Source: a bacterium (GTDB lineage Bacteria > Actinomycetota > Acidimicrobiia > Acidimicrobiales > Bin134). From it: DNA of 64,000 bases. Positions 18,172 to 26,564 of this stretch are shown here, piece by piece. Under the pieces are notes generated by a model, which worked only from the letters and a program-made list of their open reading frames with translations, did no database searches and was not told the DNA's origin. The position numbers were made by a program, and so were the translations under genes. The stretch spans positions 1-64,000 of the forward strand of contig JAPOTT010000009.1 of NCBI GenBank assembly GCA_026709025.1, read 5' to 3'. Position 1 is the stretch's first letter. Each line of letters starts with the position of its first letter.

Positions 18172-18860
18172 GAGCTTTTGTTGATGCTTCGGCCAAGATT
18201 GGTTTCGGCGATCCTTATGAGTTGAACCGCCGTGAGCTGGTGCCATTTCGCCATGACCGTCGCTGCATTGGCGACTTTGAGTTCTTGACCTTGGCGTGTT
18301 TCAAGGAACTGCTGGGCGCTGAAGGCCAGATGGAAGGGCGCCGCTGCGGACTCTACTTCGCCGGTGCTAAAGACACCATGAGGCTTGACGCGGAGCTTCA
18401 TGAGTATCTCGCCGACAAGCCAGACAGGGTTGCCGCGCTCACACAGTTCTCTGAGGAGCTCAACCCTTTGGTTGCACTCGAATGGCTTACCAATATCGGG
18501 CTCTACCTCGCCGTTAAAGAAGGCATCGATTGCTGGCGGCACACTCAGTACATTAACCACTCCCATTCAGATCACAGCGCGGTGGCAGCAGCGGTGCGAG
18601 ATTTGTCTATCGGGGCGGTAGATGTCGGGTTTGCAGTGGTCGCTATTGCTGGTCCTCGCTTTGATGAGGTGCCTGAGAAAGTAGGTGCCGTTGGGGTGCG
18701 TATCGTTGCGCAAGGGGATAATGAGGCTGGTGATGTCTTTGAGGTTGTGTCTCGTCCTCAGCCCGAACTGTTATTAGAGATGCAAAGTGCTCACTCAGTG
18801 GTAGGGCACGGTTCGGCTTTGGCCATTGAACTGCCTGTAAACGAGCCTGTGGGGTCATGA
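18168..18860 (+). CDS. Ketosynthase-like protein lacking the active Cys (chain-length-factor-like half)
   Basis: 230 residues that resemble only the N-terminal half of a ketosynthase: FEFLTLACFKELL early, NPLVALEWLTNIGLYLAVKEGI, then a segment AVAAAVRDLSIGAVDVGFAVVAIAG that aligns with the stretch following the active Cys in KS enzymes. Where the Cys loop is expected (about residues 127-135) the sequence reads QYINHSHSD, with no Cys. Such halves occur as partners in aryl-polyene and related type II systems (for example small KS/CLF proteins). ATGA overlap with the KS gene indicates coupled translation and a likely KS/CLF-type heterodimer (inference). Confidence 0.6.
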   Translation: MRAFVDASAKIGFGDPYELNRRELVPFRHDRRCIGDFEFLTLACFKELLGAEGQMEGRRCGLYFAGAKDTMRLDAELHEYLADKPDRVAALTQFSEELNPLVALEWLTNIGLYLAVKEGIDCWRHTQYINHSHSDHSAVAAAVRDLSIGAVDVGFAVVAIAGPRFDEVPEKVGAVGVRIVAQGDNEAGDVFEVVSRPQPELLLEMQSAHSVVGHGSALAIELPVNEPVGS

Positions 18861-19603
18861 CATCCGATGAGCCTAGGTCGTCCTGTGTCGTAGTCGGGGC
18901 GACAGGTGCAATTGGAGCGGGAATTTGCCGGGCGCTCGCCCCAAACTGGAATGTGCTTGGGGTTGGAAGAAGCGAGTTGCCAGAGGATTTGTCGGCTGCT
19001 GGTGTCGCTGGCCTTCGGGCAGACATAACCGCTCCTGATGTTGGGGAGGTAATCGAAAGCAGGCTCCATGACCAGGGTTGGGATTGCGATGGTCTGGTGA
19101 TCGCTTCGGGCATTCACCAAGTGGCGCTGCTGGCCGAATTGAAGATTGAATCGATGGAGCAGATGCTCGCGGTCAACTTTCTGGGGCCTTTGGCGATCAC
19201 AAAGGCTCTCGTGCCCGCAATGCTGTCTCAAAGGAGGGGTTCGATTGTCTGGATTAGTTCACTGCGCGGAGAGCGAGGCGACCCGGGACAGGTGGCTTAC
19301 GCCGCTAGCAAGGGGGCGATGAACGCATCCCTCTATTCGCTGGCACGTGAGGTGGGCCGCCGAAATGTCCGAATTAATGTCGTGGCACCGGGGATGGTTG
19401 TATCGCCAATGGCCGAGATGATTGCTCAGACAAGGCAGGCTCTGGTGGATCGCAGTCCGCTGGGTCGGATGGCTGACCTTGAAGAGTTGGCTGCGGCCGT
19501 AGCCTGGCTTGTAGGGCCGCACAGTTCATACGTGACCGGCACGATTTTGAACGTGGACTGTGGGGAGTCTGCAGCCGTACACCAAGAGCCGGTGTCGGCA
19601 TGA
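18857..19603 (+). CDS. Short-chain dehydrogenase, ketoreductase (FabG-like)
   Basis: 248 residues. Nucleotide loop VVVGATGAIGAGI near the start, NFLGPLAITKALVPAML, catalytic Ser135 and Tyr148-Ala-Ala-Ser-Lys152 (YAASK), then NVVAPGM and a FabG-type end with TGTILNVDCG. All catalytic residues of a classical SDR are present. Expected to reduce the beta-keto group made by the ketosynthase with NADPH. Overlaps both neighbours by four bases. Confidence 0.88.
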   Translation: MTSDEPRSSCVVVGATGAIGAGICRALAPNWNVLGVGRSELPEDLSAAGVAGLRADITAPDVGEVIESRLHDQGWDCDGLVIASGIHQVALLAELKIESMEQMLAVNFLGPLAITKALVPAMLSQRRGSIVWISSLRGERGDPGQVAYAASKGAMNASLYSLAREVGRRNVRINVVAPGMVVSPMAEMIAQTRQALVDRSPLGRMADLEELAAAVAWLVGPHSSYVTGTILNVDCGESAAVHQEPVSA

Positions 19604-20352
19604 GAACCCGGCCTGCGGAACAAGTGCCGGTAGTTGTGGCTTGGGGATCCAGCGGGATTGGTGCCGCTATTGTGCGCTCTTTGGCCACCGCAGGACATCC
19701 AGTGTCGTTAGGTTACCCTGCTGGTGTTTCCTCTCACCGCGATCTGGTTGCAGAACTTACTGATTCTGGTTGCAAGGTGGCCGATTATGAGCTTGAAGGG
19801 TTAGATCCGAGTTCTTTGAGAACATTCAGGGAGATGAGCGCCGCGCAATTCGGTGTACCGCTATATGTAGTAGGTGTTACCCCTGTTGTGGAACCGAGCC
19901 CATCGCAAGATTTGACTCCGCAGCAGTGGCAGAGCACGATCCACGCAAATCTGTCAGAAACCTTCTGGCTGGCTCAGGAGTTTCTTGCTGGTATGTGCGA
20001 GCAGAACTATGGGCGTGTGGTGTTTGTGGGTTCGGTGGCATCGGTGGTGGGCTACCCCGGGCATGCGGCCTTTTGCGCATCCTCAGCAGCCCTAGAGGGT
20101 TTGGTGCGGTCTTTAGCTGTAGAGTTTGCGCCTCATGGTGTGCTCGTAAACGCGGTGGCACCGGGATATATAGAAGGCGGTGGAGATGCCCTTTCTGGTG
20201 ACGTGGATCGTAAGCAATTACGGACCCGAACTGCTTTGCGCCGGGCAGGTACTCCGGGTGAGGTTGCTGAGGCAGTTCGCTTTTTGTGCGGCCCTGGTGC
20301 TAGTGCCATAACGGGATGCGTGTTGAAGGTAGACGGCGGCCTGACCGCTTAG
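19600..20352 (+). CDS. FabG-like SDR with degenerate catalytic residues
   Basis: 250 residues with the SDR fold: AWGSSGIGAAIVRSLA at the start, NYGRVVFVGSVASVVGYPG, VNAVAPGYIEGG and a TGCVLKVDGGL end. In the active-site helix the expected Tyr-x-x-x-Lys is Phe158-Cys-Ala-Ser-Ser162; the Ser (145) remains. The nucleotide loop is also altered (Trp in place of the first Gly of TGxxxGIG). It therefore probably does not reduce ketones by the usual mechanism and may act as a structural partner of the active SDR just upstream (overlap of four bases), or catalyse something else. The lesion is in key residues only; the rest is well kept. Confidence 0.82.
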   Translation: MRTRPAEQVPVVVAWGSSGIGAAIVRSLATAGHPVSLGYPAGVSSHRDLVAELTDSGCKVADYELEGLDPSSLRTFREMSAAQFGVPLYVVGVTPVVEPSPSQDLTPQQWQSTIHANLSETFWLAQEFLAGMCEQNYGRVVFVGSVASVVGYPGHAAFCASSAALEGLVRSLAVEFAPHGVLVNAVAPGYIEGGGDALSGDVDRKQLRTRTALRRAGTPGEVAEAVRFLCGPGASAITGCVLKVDGGLTA

Positions 20353-20385
20353 AGTTTGTTGTGCTTTTGGAAAAGGAGAGCAGTT

Positions 20386-21168
20386 GTGGGTGATTTGGTC
20401 AGGATCGAAACCGGTACAGCCGAGGGTGTGGCAACGCTGCGGTTAGATAGCCCTAAGAGAAACCCTTTGGGCGCCGACATGATGGCAGACCTACATCAGG
20501 CGGTGGAGGAACTGTCGGAGCGAACCGACATTCGGGCCGTAGTGGTCTGGGGCGGTCCGCGGGTGTTCTCCTTAGGCGCTGACATAGACCTGCTCAAAGG
20601 ATTGAGCGTAGATGAGGCCCGTGAGCAGTCTAGAGGGTTCAACAGGGCGTTCAGGGCCGTGGAGCTTTTACCACAGATCACCATTAGCGCCGTGAACGGT
20701 TACGCTTTGGGTGGCGGGTGCGAGTTGGCCATGGCCACAGAGTTTCGGCTGATCGGGCAGGGAGCGGTGTTGGGTTTTCCAGAGATCAAATTGGGGACAA
20801 TACCCGGAGCGGGCGGAACCCAAAGACTGAGCCGTCTGGTGGGCATCACAAAGGCCAAGGAACTGATCTACAGTGGGCGCAATGTGTGGCCTGAAGAAGC
20901 GCTGTCTATAGGGCTGGTCTCCGCAGTATTCCCAGATGACGATGTGTATGACGAGGCCTTGAAGTTAGCTACGGGATACGCCCACGGGCCTGCAGCAATG
21001 TCCATCGTCAAAAAAGCTATTTTGGAAGGTTATCCCTTGTCTTTGGATGATGCGCTAGATGTGGAGGTAGAGGCTTTCGCCGCATGTTTTGCTACTGAAG
21101 ATGCCCATATTGGTGTGGCTAGCTATTTCGATAAAGGCCCCGGCAAGGCGCAGTTCACCGGCAGGTGA
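20386..21168 (+). CDS. Enoyl-CoA hydratase/crotonase family protein of the biosynthetic locus
   Basis: 260 residues. GTG 20386 is chosen because AAAAGGAG ends eight bases before it, and because the resulting start (GDLVRIETG) matches its paralogue at 52860 (GEFVKMETG). Crotonase landmarks: oxyanion-hole FSLGADI, then NGYALGGGCELAMATE with the first catalytic Glu, and FPEIKLGTIPGAGGTQRL with the second. Likely role: dehydration of a 3-hydroxyacyl chain, or CoA-ester chemistry, in this locus. It replaces the hot-dog dehydratase usually found in type II systems. Very similar overall to the 52.9-kb gene, suggesting duplication from a housekeeping enzyme. Confidence 0.88.
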   Translation: MGDLVRIETGTAEGVATLRLDSPKRNPLGADMMADLHQAVEELSERTDIRAVVVWGGPRVFSLGADIDLLKGLSVDEAREQSRGFNRAFRAVELLPQITISAVNGYALGGGCELAMATEFRLIGQGAVLGFPEIKLGTIPGAGGTQRLSRLVGITKAKELIYSGRNVWPEEALSIGLVSAVFPDDDVYDEALKLATGYAHGPAAMSIVKKAILEGYPLSLDDALDVEVEAFAACFATEDAHIGVASYFDKGPGKAQFTGR

Positions 21169-21215
21169 TCATGCAAGGTGTAAACATCACTGTCAGCAAG
21201 CTAGCCTGATCACTA

Positions 21216-22196
21216 GTGACACTGCTTGAGTTCAACCAACACACAATGAACACCGACCTATACGGGGAAATTTACGGGTCGGGGGTGTATCCCTTACCAT
21301 CAGGTTATATAGTCCCCCGCCCACAGGAGGTGCTAGACGTAACTGCGGCCGACGGAGCCACCATCATTGTACGCCGTCACGGAAATCCTAATGGGCCGCG
21401 GCTTTTGCTGAGCCACGGGTGCGGGCTTGCTTCTGATCTTTACTATCCGTATTGGTCGTTGCTTACTGATCGCTTTGAAGTTTGTCTGTTTGATATGAGG
21501 AGCCACGGCTGGAACCCTGCTGTGTCCACTGGCAGCTTTAATATCCCAACCATGGTTGGTGATAGTCGGGCCGTTATTGAGGCTATCTCGTCTAGTTGGG
21601 GGGAAAAGCCGTGTTATGGGGTATTCCACTCGATTTCTACCATCGTTGGGTTGGCTCATCAGCTTGAAAAGCCTGATTTCGCAGCCCTGGTTCTGTTCGA
21701 TCCTGCCCTTCAGTGGCCTTTACGGGGGAACAAGACCATAGATGATGTGTGTAGGCGCCAAGCCAGGCGGGCTCGTCGCAGACAGAGGCATTTTGAGTCT
21801 TATTGTGAAATGGCCAAGATGTTTGCTAATGCACCGGCCTACTCACTCATACCACCTGATGTGCTAATGCTGTTGGCTGAAACTACCCTTAGGTACGCAG
21901 AAGGTGGAGGCTATGAGTTGAGGTGCTCACCTGAACAAGAGGCCCAGCTGTACGAGTGGTACTTTGGCTTTTCCATGCAAATAATCGACAAGCTAGACAG
22001 CTATGACATCCCCTTGAAGGCCATCGGAGCTGATCCCACTTTTCAGACATCCTTTATACCCAGCTTTAACCTGAGCAAGTTATCCAAGTTTGAATACGAC
22101 TTTTTGCCAGACAAAACGCATTTCTTACAGCTTGAGGCCCCCGAGGAGTGCGCCACGTTGACGGTTGAGTTCTTGGAACAACACGGCTTAGCCTAA
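21216..22196 (+). CDS. Alpha/beta-hydrolase fold protein (possible thioesterase)
   Basis: 326 residues. Elements of the fold: PRLLLSHGCGLASDLYYPYW (oxyanion side), CLFDMRSHGWN, then the nucleophile elbow GVFHSISTIVG, and a C-terminal DKTHFLQLEAPEE with the probable catalytic His. The elbow reads F-H-S-I-S rather than G-x-S-x-G, an unusual form. Placed 47 bases after the crotonase, it could release the product from the ACP. Start GTG 21216 versus ATG 21246 is not resolved; no ribosome site decides it. Confidence 0.75.
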   Translation: MTLLEFNQHTMNTDLYGEIYGSGVYPLPSGYIVPRPQEVLDVTAADGATIIVRRHGNPNGPRLLLSHGCGLASDLYYPYWSLLTDRFEVCLFDMRSHGWNPAVSTGSFNIPTMVGDSRAVIEAISSSWGEKPCYGVFHSISTIVGLAHQLEKPDFAALVLFDPALQWPLRGNKTIDDVCRRQARRARRRQRHFESYCEMAKMFANAPAYSLIPPDVLMLLAETTLRYAEGGGYELRCSPEQEAQLYEWYFGFSMQIIDKLDSYDIPLKAIGADPTFQTSFIPSFNLSKLSKFEYDFLPDKTHFLQLEAPEECATLTVEFLEQHGLA

Positions 22197-22207
22197 GAAG
22201 GCTTTTT
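22190..22207 (+). terminator. Short Rho-independent-like terminator between convergent genes
   Basis: AGCCT (22190-22194), loop AAGA, AGGCT (22199-22203), then TTTT. It lies across the stop codon of the hydrolase and at the end of the opposing acyltransferase gene, closing the biosynthetic operon. Confidence 0.45.
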
Positions 22208-23129
22208 ACGCGGCTTTGATGATTCGTTTGCGGGAAATTCCTGAGTAGCGAATCATGTTGAATATGCCCGCATTGGGTAAAGATTCCACAAACAGGGTGT
22301 TTTCGTCAAAAGATTGAACGGTTGCCATCAAGTCGAAGGGCTTTTCGATGTTGATTGCTAGCCTATCCCACAGATTGTCGAGGCTAACAGGGCCCGGATC
22401 TCCGGTGAAGCAGTCGTAAAAGTCAACTGCGTTTGACTCATCACTGTGAATGATCTCAAGATCGCTCATTGCCTTTTTGAGTTCGTCTGCCACCCCCTCC
22501 ATTAGGGGGCAATGGCTAGCGAAGTCGATGGGTAGCCGTACAACGTTGGCTTCAATTTGACTGGAGATGATTTTTTCGGCCTCTTCACGGGCATCTAGTC
22601 GGCATCCCAGGGTTACAGAACTTCGGGTCATTACTCCCGATACCCAGCAGCCATCAATGCCTTGTACCACTGCGGCTGTTTCTTCTGGGGCAGGCCCCAC
22701 TACTGAGAGCATGCGCCCCTCGCCGTGGCGGATGCTGGCTTCGGCTATCAGTTCTCCTCGGATCATGAGCAATCTGCAAGCATCTTCAATGCGAATAGCG
22801 CCCATCAGGGCAGCCGCAGCCCACACACCGCTGGATTGGCCTATAACCGCCATTGGCTGGGCATTTCCGTAGCGTTGGCGGGAACAGGCGTAGGTGAGGG
22901 CTGCCACGCTGCTTTGGTATGGGCCTGGGGCGGAACCCACCTCGCCTCTGGCAATTTGACCTGCAACGTCTATGTTTAGGAAGCTGCCGATGCGCTCTAG
23001 GTAGGTGCTTTTTAGCAATGGGGTATCACGCATGCTGTTCATGTCGATACCGCCACCGGGAAACATCACTGCTTCTTGGGAGCTAGTGATGGGTGCTTGG
23101 CTATCTTGATTTGTTGTATCTTCGTTCAC
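22206..23129 (-). CDS. Acyltransferase (FabD/malonyl-CoA:ACP transacylase-like)
   Basis: 307 residues. FabD landmarks: VMFPGGGIDM near residue 21, nucleophile loop VIGQSSG with Ser99, LMIRGELIAEAS with the substrate-binding Arg124, and SHCPLMEGVADEL with catalytic His206. The nucleophile motif is GQSSG, where most transacylases have GHSxG, so the residue before the Ser differs. Catalytic Ser, Arg and His are all kept. It would load extender units on the ACP of the convergent operon that ends ten bases away. The only gene of the locus on the minus strand. Confidence 0.8.
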   Translation of the reverse strand: MNEDTTNQDSQAPITSSQEAVMFPGGGIDMNSMRDTPLLKSTYLERIGSFLNIDVAGQIARGEVGSAPGPYQSSVAALTYACSRQRYGNAQPMAVIGQSSGVWAAAALMGAIRIEDACRLLMIRGELIAEASIRHGEGRMLSVVGPAPEETAAVVQGIDGCWVSGVMTRSSVTLGCRLDAREEAEKIISSQIEANVVRLPIDFASHCPLMEGVADELKKAMSDLEIIHSDESNAVDFYDCFTGDPGPVSLDNLWDRLAINIEKPFDLMATVQSFDENTLFVESLPNAGIFNMIRYSGISRKRIIKAA

Positions 23130-23202
23130 AGGCCCTCAACAATCGTGGGTTGCAATTCAGCTAATGATACACGCAGGAGCGCCTGATGGGTAGACTGCAC
23201 TC

Positions 23203-23757
23203 ATGAGCAGTAGGAGCGAATCTGTAAGCGATGCCCCAGCAAGCTCGCAGGAGCAGTCTGGGCGACGGCCACGAATAGCTAGAAGAATATTAAGGTTCGG
23301 TAAGGGTTCCCCACAGGACGGCTACTTGGGGCAGTTTTTCGGGCCGCACTTTGCAGACCTCTGGCTGATATTTAGGGTGGGCTTCGCCATTATGACGGCG
23401 ATGCACGGCATCCAGAAGACCTTCTTGTTGTGGAACTTCCCTGCAGATCAAGATTTAGACCCTTGGGTGGATATTGCGGGATATGTAGAGTTGATTGCCG
23501 CCGTGCTGATTGGTATTGGGTTGTATACCCGAATGGCTGCTGGTGCCATGATGGTGGTTACAGGATTGTCGTTTTTCCTGATCCACATAGATCGAGGACT
23601 GTGGCCTCATTACTGGAACCCTGAGTTTGGCTTCGACCATCTTCACCATGGCGGCGAAGCAGCAATCATGCACTTCTTGGCAGCTTGGGCTATCGGTATC
23701 TTAGGTAGCGGCAAGTGGGGTTTGGAGCGCATGAGAACCGGTAAGGAGATGTTCTGA
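23203..23757 (+). CDS. DoxX-family membrane protein
   Basis: 184 residues with four hydrophobic helices (about 45-65, 85-105, 112-130, 150-170). Motifs FRVGFAIMTAMHGIQK, GYVELIAAVLIGIGLYTRMAAGAMMV and FLAAWAIGILGSGKWGLERM are typical of the DoxX family, a redox- or oxidative-stress-associated membrane family of uncertain biochemistry. Encoded alone between the acyltransferase and the molybdenum hydroxylase operon. Confidence 0.85.
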   Translation: MSSRSESVSDAPASSQEQSGRRPRIARRILRFGKGSPQDGYLGQFFGPHFADLWLIFRVGFAIMTAMHGIQKTFLLWNFPADQDLDPWVDIAGYVELIAAVLIGIGLYTRMAAGAMMVVTGLSFFLIHIDRGLWPHYWNPEFGFDHLHHGGEAAIMHFLAAWAIGILGSGKWGLERMRTGKEMF

Positions 23758-23808
23758 ACAACCTGTTCGGTTTGGTTCATCTCGCGGGTGCCGCGGGTGC
23801 CCGTGGGC

Positions 23809-26085
23809 TCAGCTAAGGGCGATATCGGCAGGGCGAATCGGTATTCGGGGTAGGTCTAGGCCAGTAGCGGCTCTCACAGCGGCTGCTACGGCAGCAGATG
23901 AGGAGATGGTTGGGGGTTCGCCGATGCCTTTGGCACCGTAGGGGGCACCGGGCTCTGGTTCTTCAATGAAGGCAGCGATGGTGACATCGGGCATATCTAA
24001 GGTGGTGGGGATTACGTAGTCGGTGAAGGAGGCGTTGCGGACTAAGCCATTATCGAGCACGATCTCCTCCATCAGCGCTAAGCCCACTCCTTGGGCGGTG
24101 CCGCCTTCAATTTGGCCCACAGCTTGAGTGGGATTGAGGATGCGCCCCACATCTTGGGCGGTGGTGATGTGGCGTATGCGAACTAGGCCGAGGTCTGGGT
24201 CTACATCGGCAATCACCTTGTGGGCTGCGCAAGCGAATGACACATGGGCGTTGCCTTGGCCGTTTTCGTCTAGTGCTTCGGTAGGGGCGTGACGGTACAC
24301 AACATCGGCTTCGTAGGCACGGTTTGCGGTTAGTTCGGCCAGCGAAGCTTGTTGCTGGCCGTCTAGGGTGCAAATCAACCCGTCGCGCAACACCAGCCCA
24401 TCTAGATGTACCCCCCATTTGGCGGATATGTCGGCAAGTATCAGAGAACGCACCTTGTTGCAGGCTGCCTGTACAGCACCGCCCGACATCCACGTTTGGC
24501 GGCTAGCGGAGGTAGACCCAGCAGAGCCGATGGTGGCGGTTTGAGCTGGGGCCAGAATTACCTCGTCTATGCCCAACTCTGTACGGGCGATCTGTTGAGC
24601 CAAAGTTACGAACCCCTGGCCAACCTCGGCACACGCACAGGTAATGGTGGCCACCCCGTCGGCCAACCGGCAGGCGGCCGAAGAGAAATCGTCAAACCCT
24701 TCAGAGAACATGAGGTTCTTAAAGCCCACAGCAAACCCCTCGCCGCGTGCTGTGTCGGTGGCCTCGGTGGTGCGCCCAGAGCCTCCCGGTAAGTTGCGGT
24801 GATCTTGTGTGGGTGCTAGCTCAGGTGTAGGTGCCTCGGCGCATTGGCGGATCACCTCGGCCACTGGGAAGGTGCCGGTGATTTGTTGCCCGGTGATTAG
24901 GCGGTCGCCGGGTGCCAGGGCATTGAGCAAGCGCAACTCTATTGGGTCCATCTCTAGGGCTACGGCCAGTTTGTCCATCTGTGATTCGTGGGCGAAGCAG
25001 GTTTGTACTGCGCCAAAGCCTCGCATAGCCCCACAAGGCGGGTTGTTGGTTCGCACCGCTAAGCCTTCTATGTGGGCTGAGCCAACCTTGTAGGGGCCAA
25101 CCGCAAAGCAAGCAGCGTTGGCAATAACTGCCCCTGAGGAGGAGGCATAAGCCCCGCCATCTAACACGATGCGGGCTTCAACCTTGACGAGGCGACCTTG
25201 GCGGGTTGCGTGGTGGCGGTACCACATCTTGGCGGGATGGCGGTGCACATGTCCGAGGAAGGACTCGTCGCGGCTGTAGACCATCTTTATGGGCTTTTGG
25301 GTGTACAGGGCCAACAGGCATAGGTGGAGTTGTAAGGAGAGGTCTTCGCGCGCCCCAAAGGCACCACCAACACCAGCTAGGGTGATTCGCACTTGTGCTT
25401 CGGCTATACCCAAGCAGGCAGCAATCTGGCTGCGATCAACATGCAGCCATTGTGTAGACACAAACAGTTCCACCCCGCCATCTTCATCGGGTAAGGCCAT
25501 GCCCGACTCGGGACCCATGAAGGCTTGGTCTTGCATGCCGACCTCATAGGTGCCTTCCACCGTCACCTCGCCGGTTGCGTTGATGTTGCCGTGGCGAATG
25601 TTGAGTTGGCGAATGACGTTGCCGTCGGGATGAATTGGGGCGGCTTGAGGTGCTGCTTCGGAATCGGTTAGTGGTTCGGTTACCTCATAGTACACAACGA
25701 TGGCTTCTGCGGCACGGCGGGCTATGTCGGGATGGTCGGCAGCAACCAACGCCACTGGTTCGCCAACATAGCGAACTTGGTTGGCTGCTAGCACTGGCTG
25801 ATCTCCGTGTTCCAAGCCGAAGTTGAGTTGACCCGGAACATCTTCGGCTGTGAGCACCGCGTGTACGCCAGTGGTAGCTAGGGCTGGGCCGATATCGATG
25901 CTAACGATGCGGGCTGAGGCGTGGGGTGAGCGCAACGTGTGGCCCCACAAAAAGTCATCAGCCCACAAATCAGAGGAGAAGGCGAAGCTGCCTTGTACCT
26001 TAGGTATCCCGTCGGGGCGGGTTACATCTGCGCCAATCCCACGGTTAGCGGTGTTTGTGTGGGTGATGGTTGCTTGCCTGCTCAT
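23809..26085 (-). CDS. Xanthine dehydrogenase family, molybdopterin-binding large subunit
   Basis: 758 residues of the molybdenum hydroxylase large subunit. Landmarks: N-terminal RPDGIPKVQGSFAFSSD, GVGGAFGAREDLSLQLH (molybdopterin contact), NNPPCGAMRGFG, EVGQGFVTLAQQIARTELG and the catalytic Glu in YGAKGIGEPP near the end. The order and spacing fit PucD/XdhD-type subunits that oxidise purines such as hypoxanthine or xanthine; the exact substrate is not readable. Last gene of a minus-strand operon FAD subunit, Fe-S subunit, Mo subunit; its start overlaps the Fe-S gene by four bases. Confidence 0.92.
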   Translation of the reverse strand: MSRQATITHTNTANRGIGADVTRPDGIPKVQGSFAFSSDLWADDFLWGHTLRSPHASARIVSIDIGPALATTGVHAVLTAEDVPGQLNFGLEHGDQPVLAANQVRYVGEPVALVAADHPDIARRAAEAIVVYYEVTEPLTDSEAAPQAAPIHPDGNVIRQLNIRHGNINATGEVTVEGTYEVGMQDQAFMGPESGMALPDEDGGVELFVSTQWLHVDRSQIAACLGIAEAQVRITLAGVGGAFGAREDLSLQLHLCLLALYTQKPIKMVYSRDESFLGHVHRHPAKMWYRHHATRQGRLVKVEARIVLDGGAYASSSGAVIANAACFAVGPYKVGSAHIEGLAVRTNNPPCGAMRGFGAVQTCFAHESQMDKLAVALEMDPIELRLLNALAPGDRLITGQQITGTFPVAEVIRQCAEAPTPELAPTQDHRNLPGGSGRTTEATDTARGEGFAVGFKNLMFSEGFDDFSSAACRLADGVATITCACAEVGQGFVTLAQQIARTELGIDEVILAPAQTATIGSAGSTSASRQTWMSGGAVQAACNKVRSLILADISAKWGVHLDGLVLRDGLICTLDGQQQASLAELTANRAYEADVVYRHAPTEALDENGQGNAHVSFACAAHKVIADVDPDLGLVRIRHITTAQDVGRILNPTQAVGQIEGGTAQGVGLALMEEIVLDNGLVRNASFTDYVIPTTLDMPDVTIAAFIEEPEPGAPYGAKGIGEPPTISSSAAVAAAVRAATGLDLPRIPIRPADIALS

Positions 26086-26564
26086 GGGGTGCTACGCATC
26101 TGTTCTGCTGCCGCATGCACTGCGGCTAGGATTCTTCCGTAACCGGTGCAGCGGCAGAGATTTCCCGACAGTGCTTCACGCACATCGGTATCGGTGGGTG
26201 CCGGGTCGGCCTCTAGCAGATCGTGAACAGCCACGATCAAACCCGGGGTGCAGAACCCACACTGCACGGCACCGTTATCCACAAAGGCTTGCTGTACAAC
26301 AGACAAATCCTCTGGCCCGTTGCTGAGCCCTTCTACTGTGGTGATCTCTTGGCCCTCAACGGCTGCGGCCAACACCAAACAAGAACAGGTGAGCATCCCG
26401 TCTACCAACACCGCACAAGAACTGCATTCACCCTCCGTGCAGGCATTTTTGGTGCCTGTTAGCCCGAGCCTTTCTCGGAGCACGAACAGCAAGCTCTCGG
26501 TGATGTCGGAGTCGGTTACCTCGCAATCGGTGCCGTTTACTCGCAGTGAGTAAGTATTAGACAT
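26082..26564 (-). CDS. Xanthine dehydrogenase family, 2Fe-2S subunit
   Basis: 160 residues. Plant-type cluster ligands NACTEGECSSCAVLVDG with a later Cys (LTCSC), and the second cluster in QCGFCTPG and NLCRCTGYGRIL: eight Cys as in the two 2Fe-2S domains of the family. ATG 26564 (MSNTYS) is preferred over ATG 26570 because AAGGA lies six bases before it but directly abuts the earlier one. Passes electrons between the molybdenum site and the FAD subunit. Confidence 0.93.
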   Translation of the reverse strand: MSNTYSLRVNGTDCEVTDSDITESLLFVLRERLGLTGTKNACTEGECSSCAVLVDGMLTCSCLVLAAAVEGQEITTVEGLSNGPEDLSVVQQAFVDNGAVQCGFCTPGLIVAVHDLLEADPAPTDTDVREALSGNLCRCTGYGRILAAVHAAAEQMRSTP

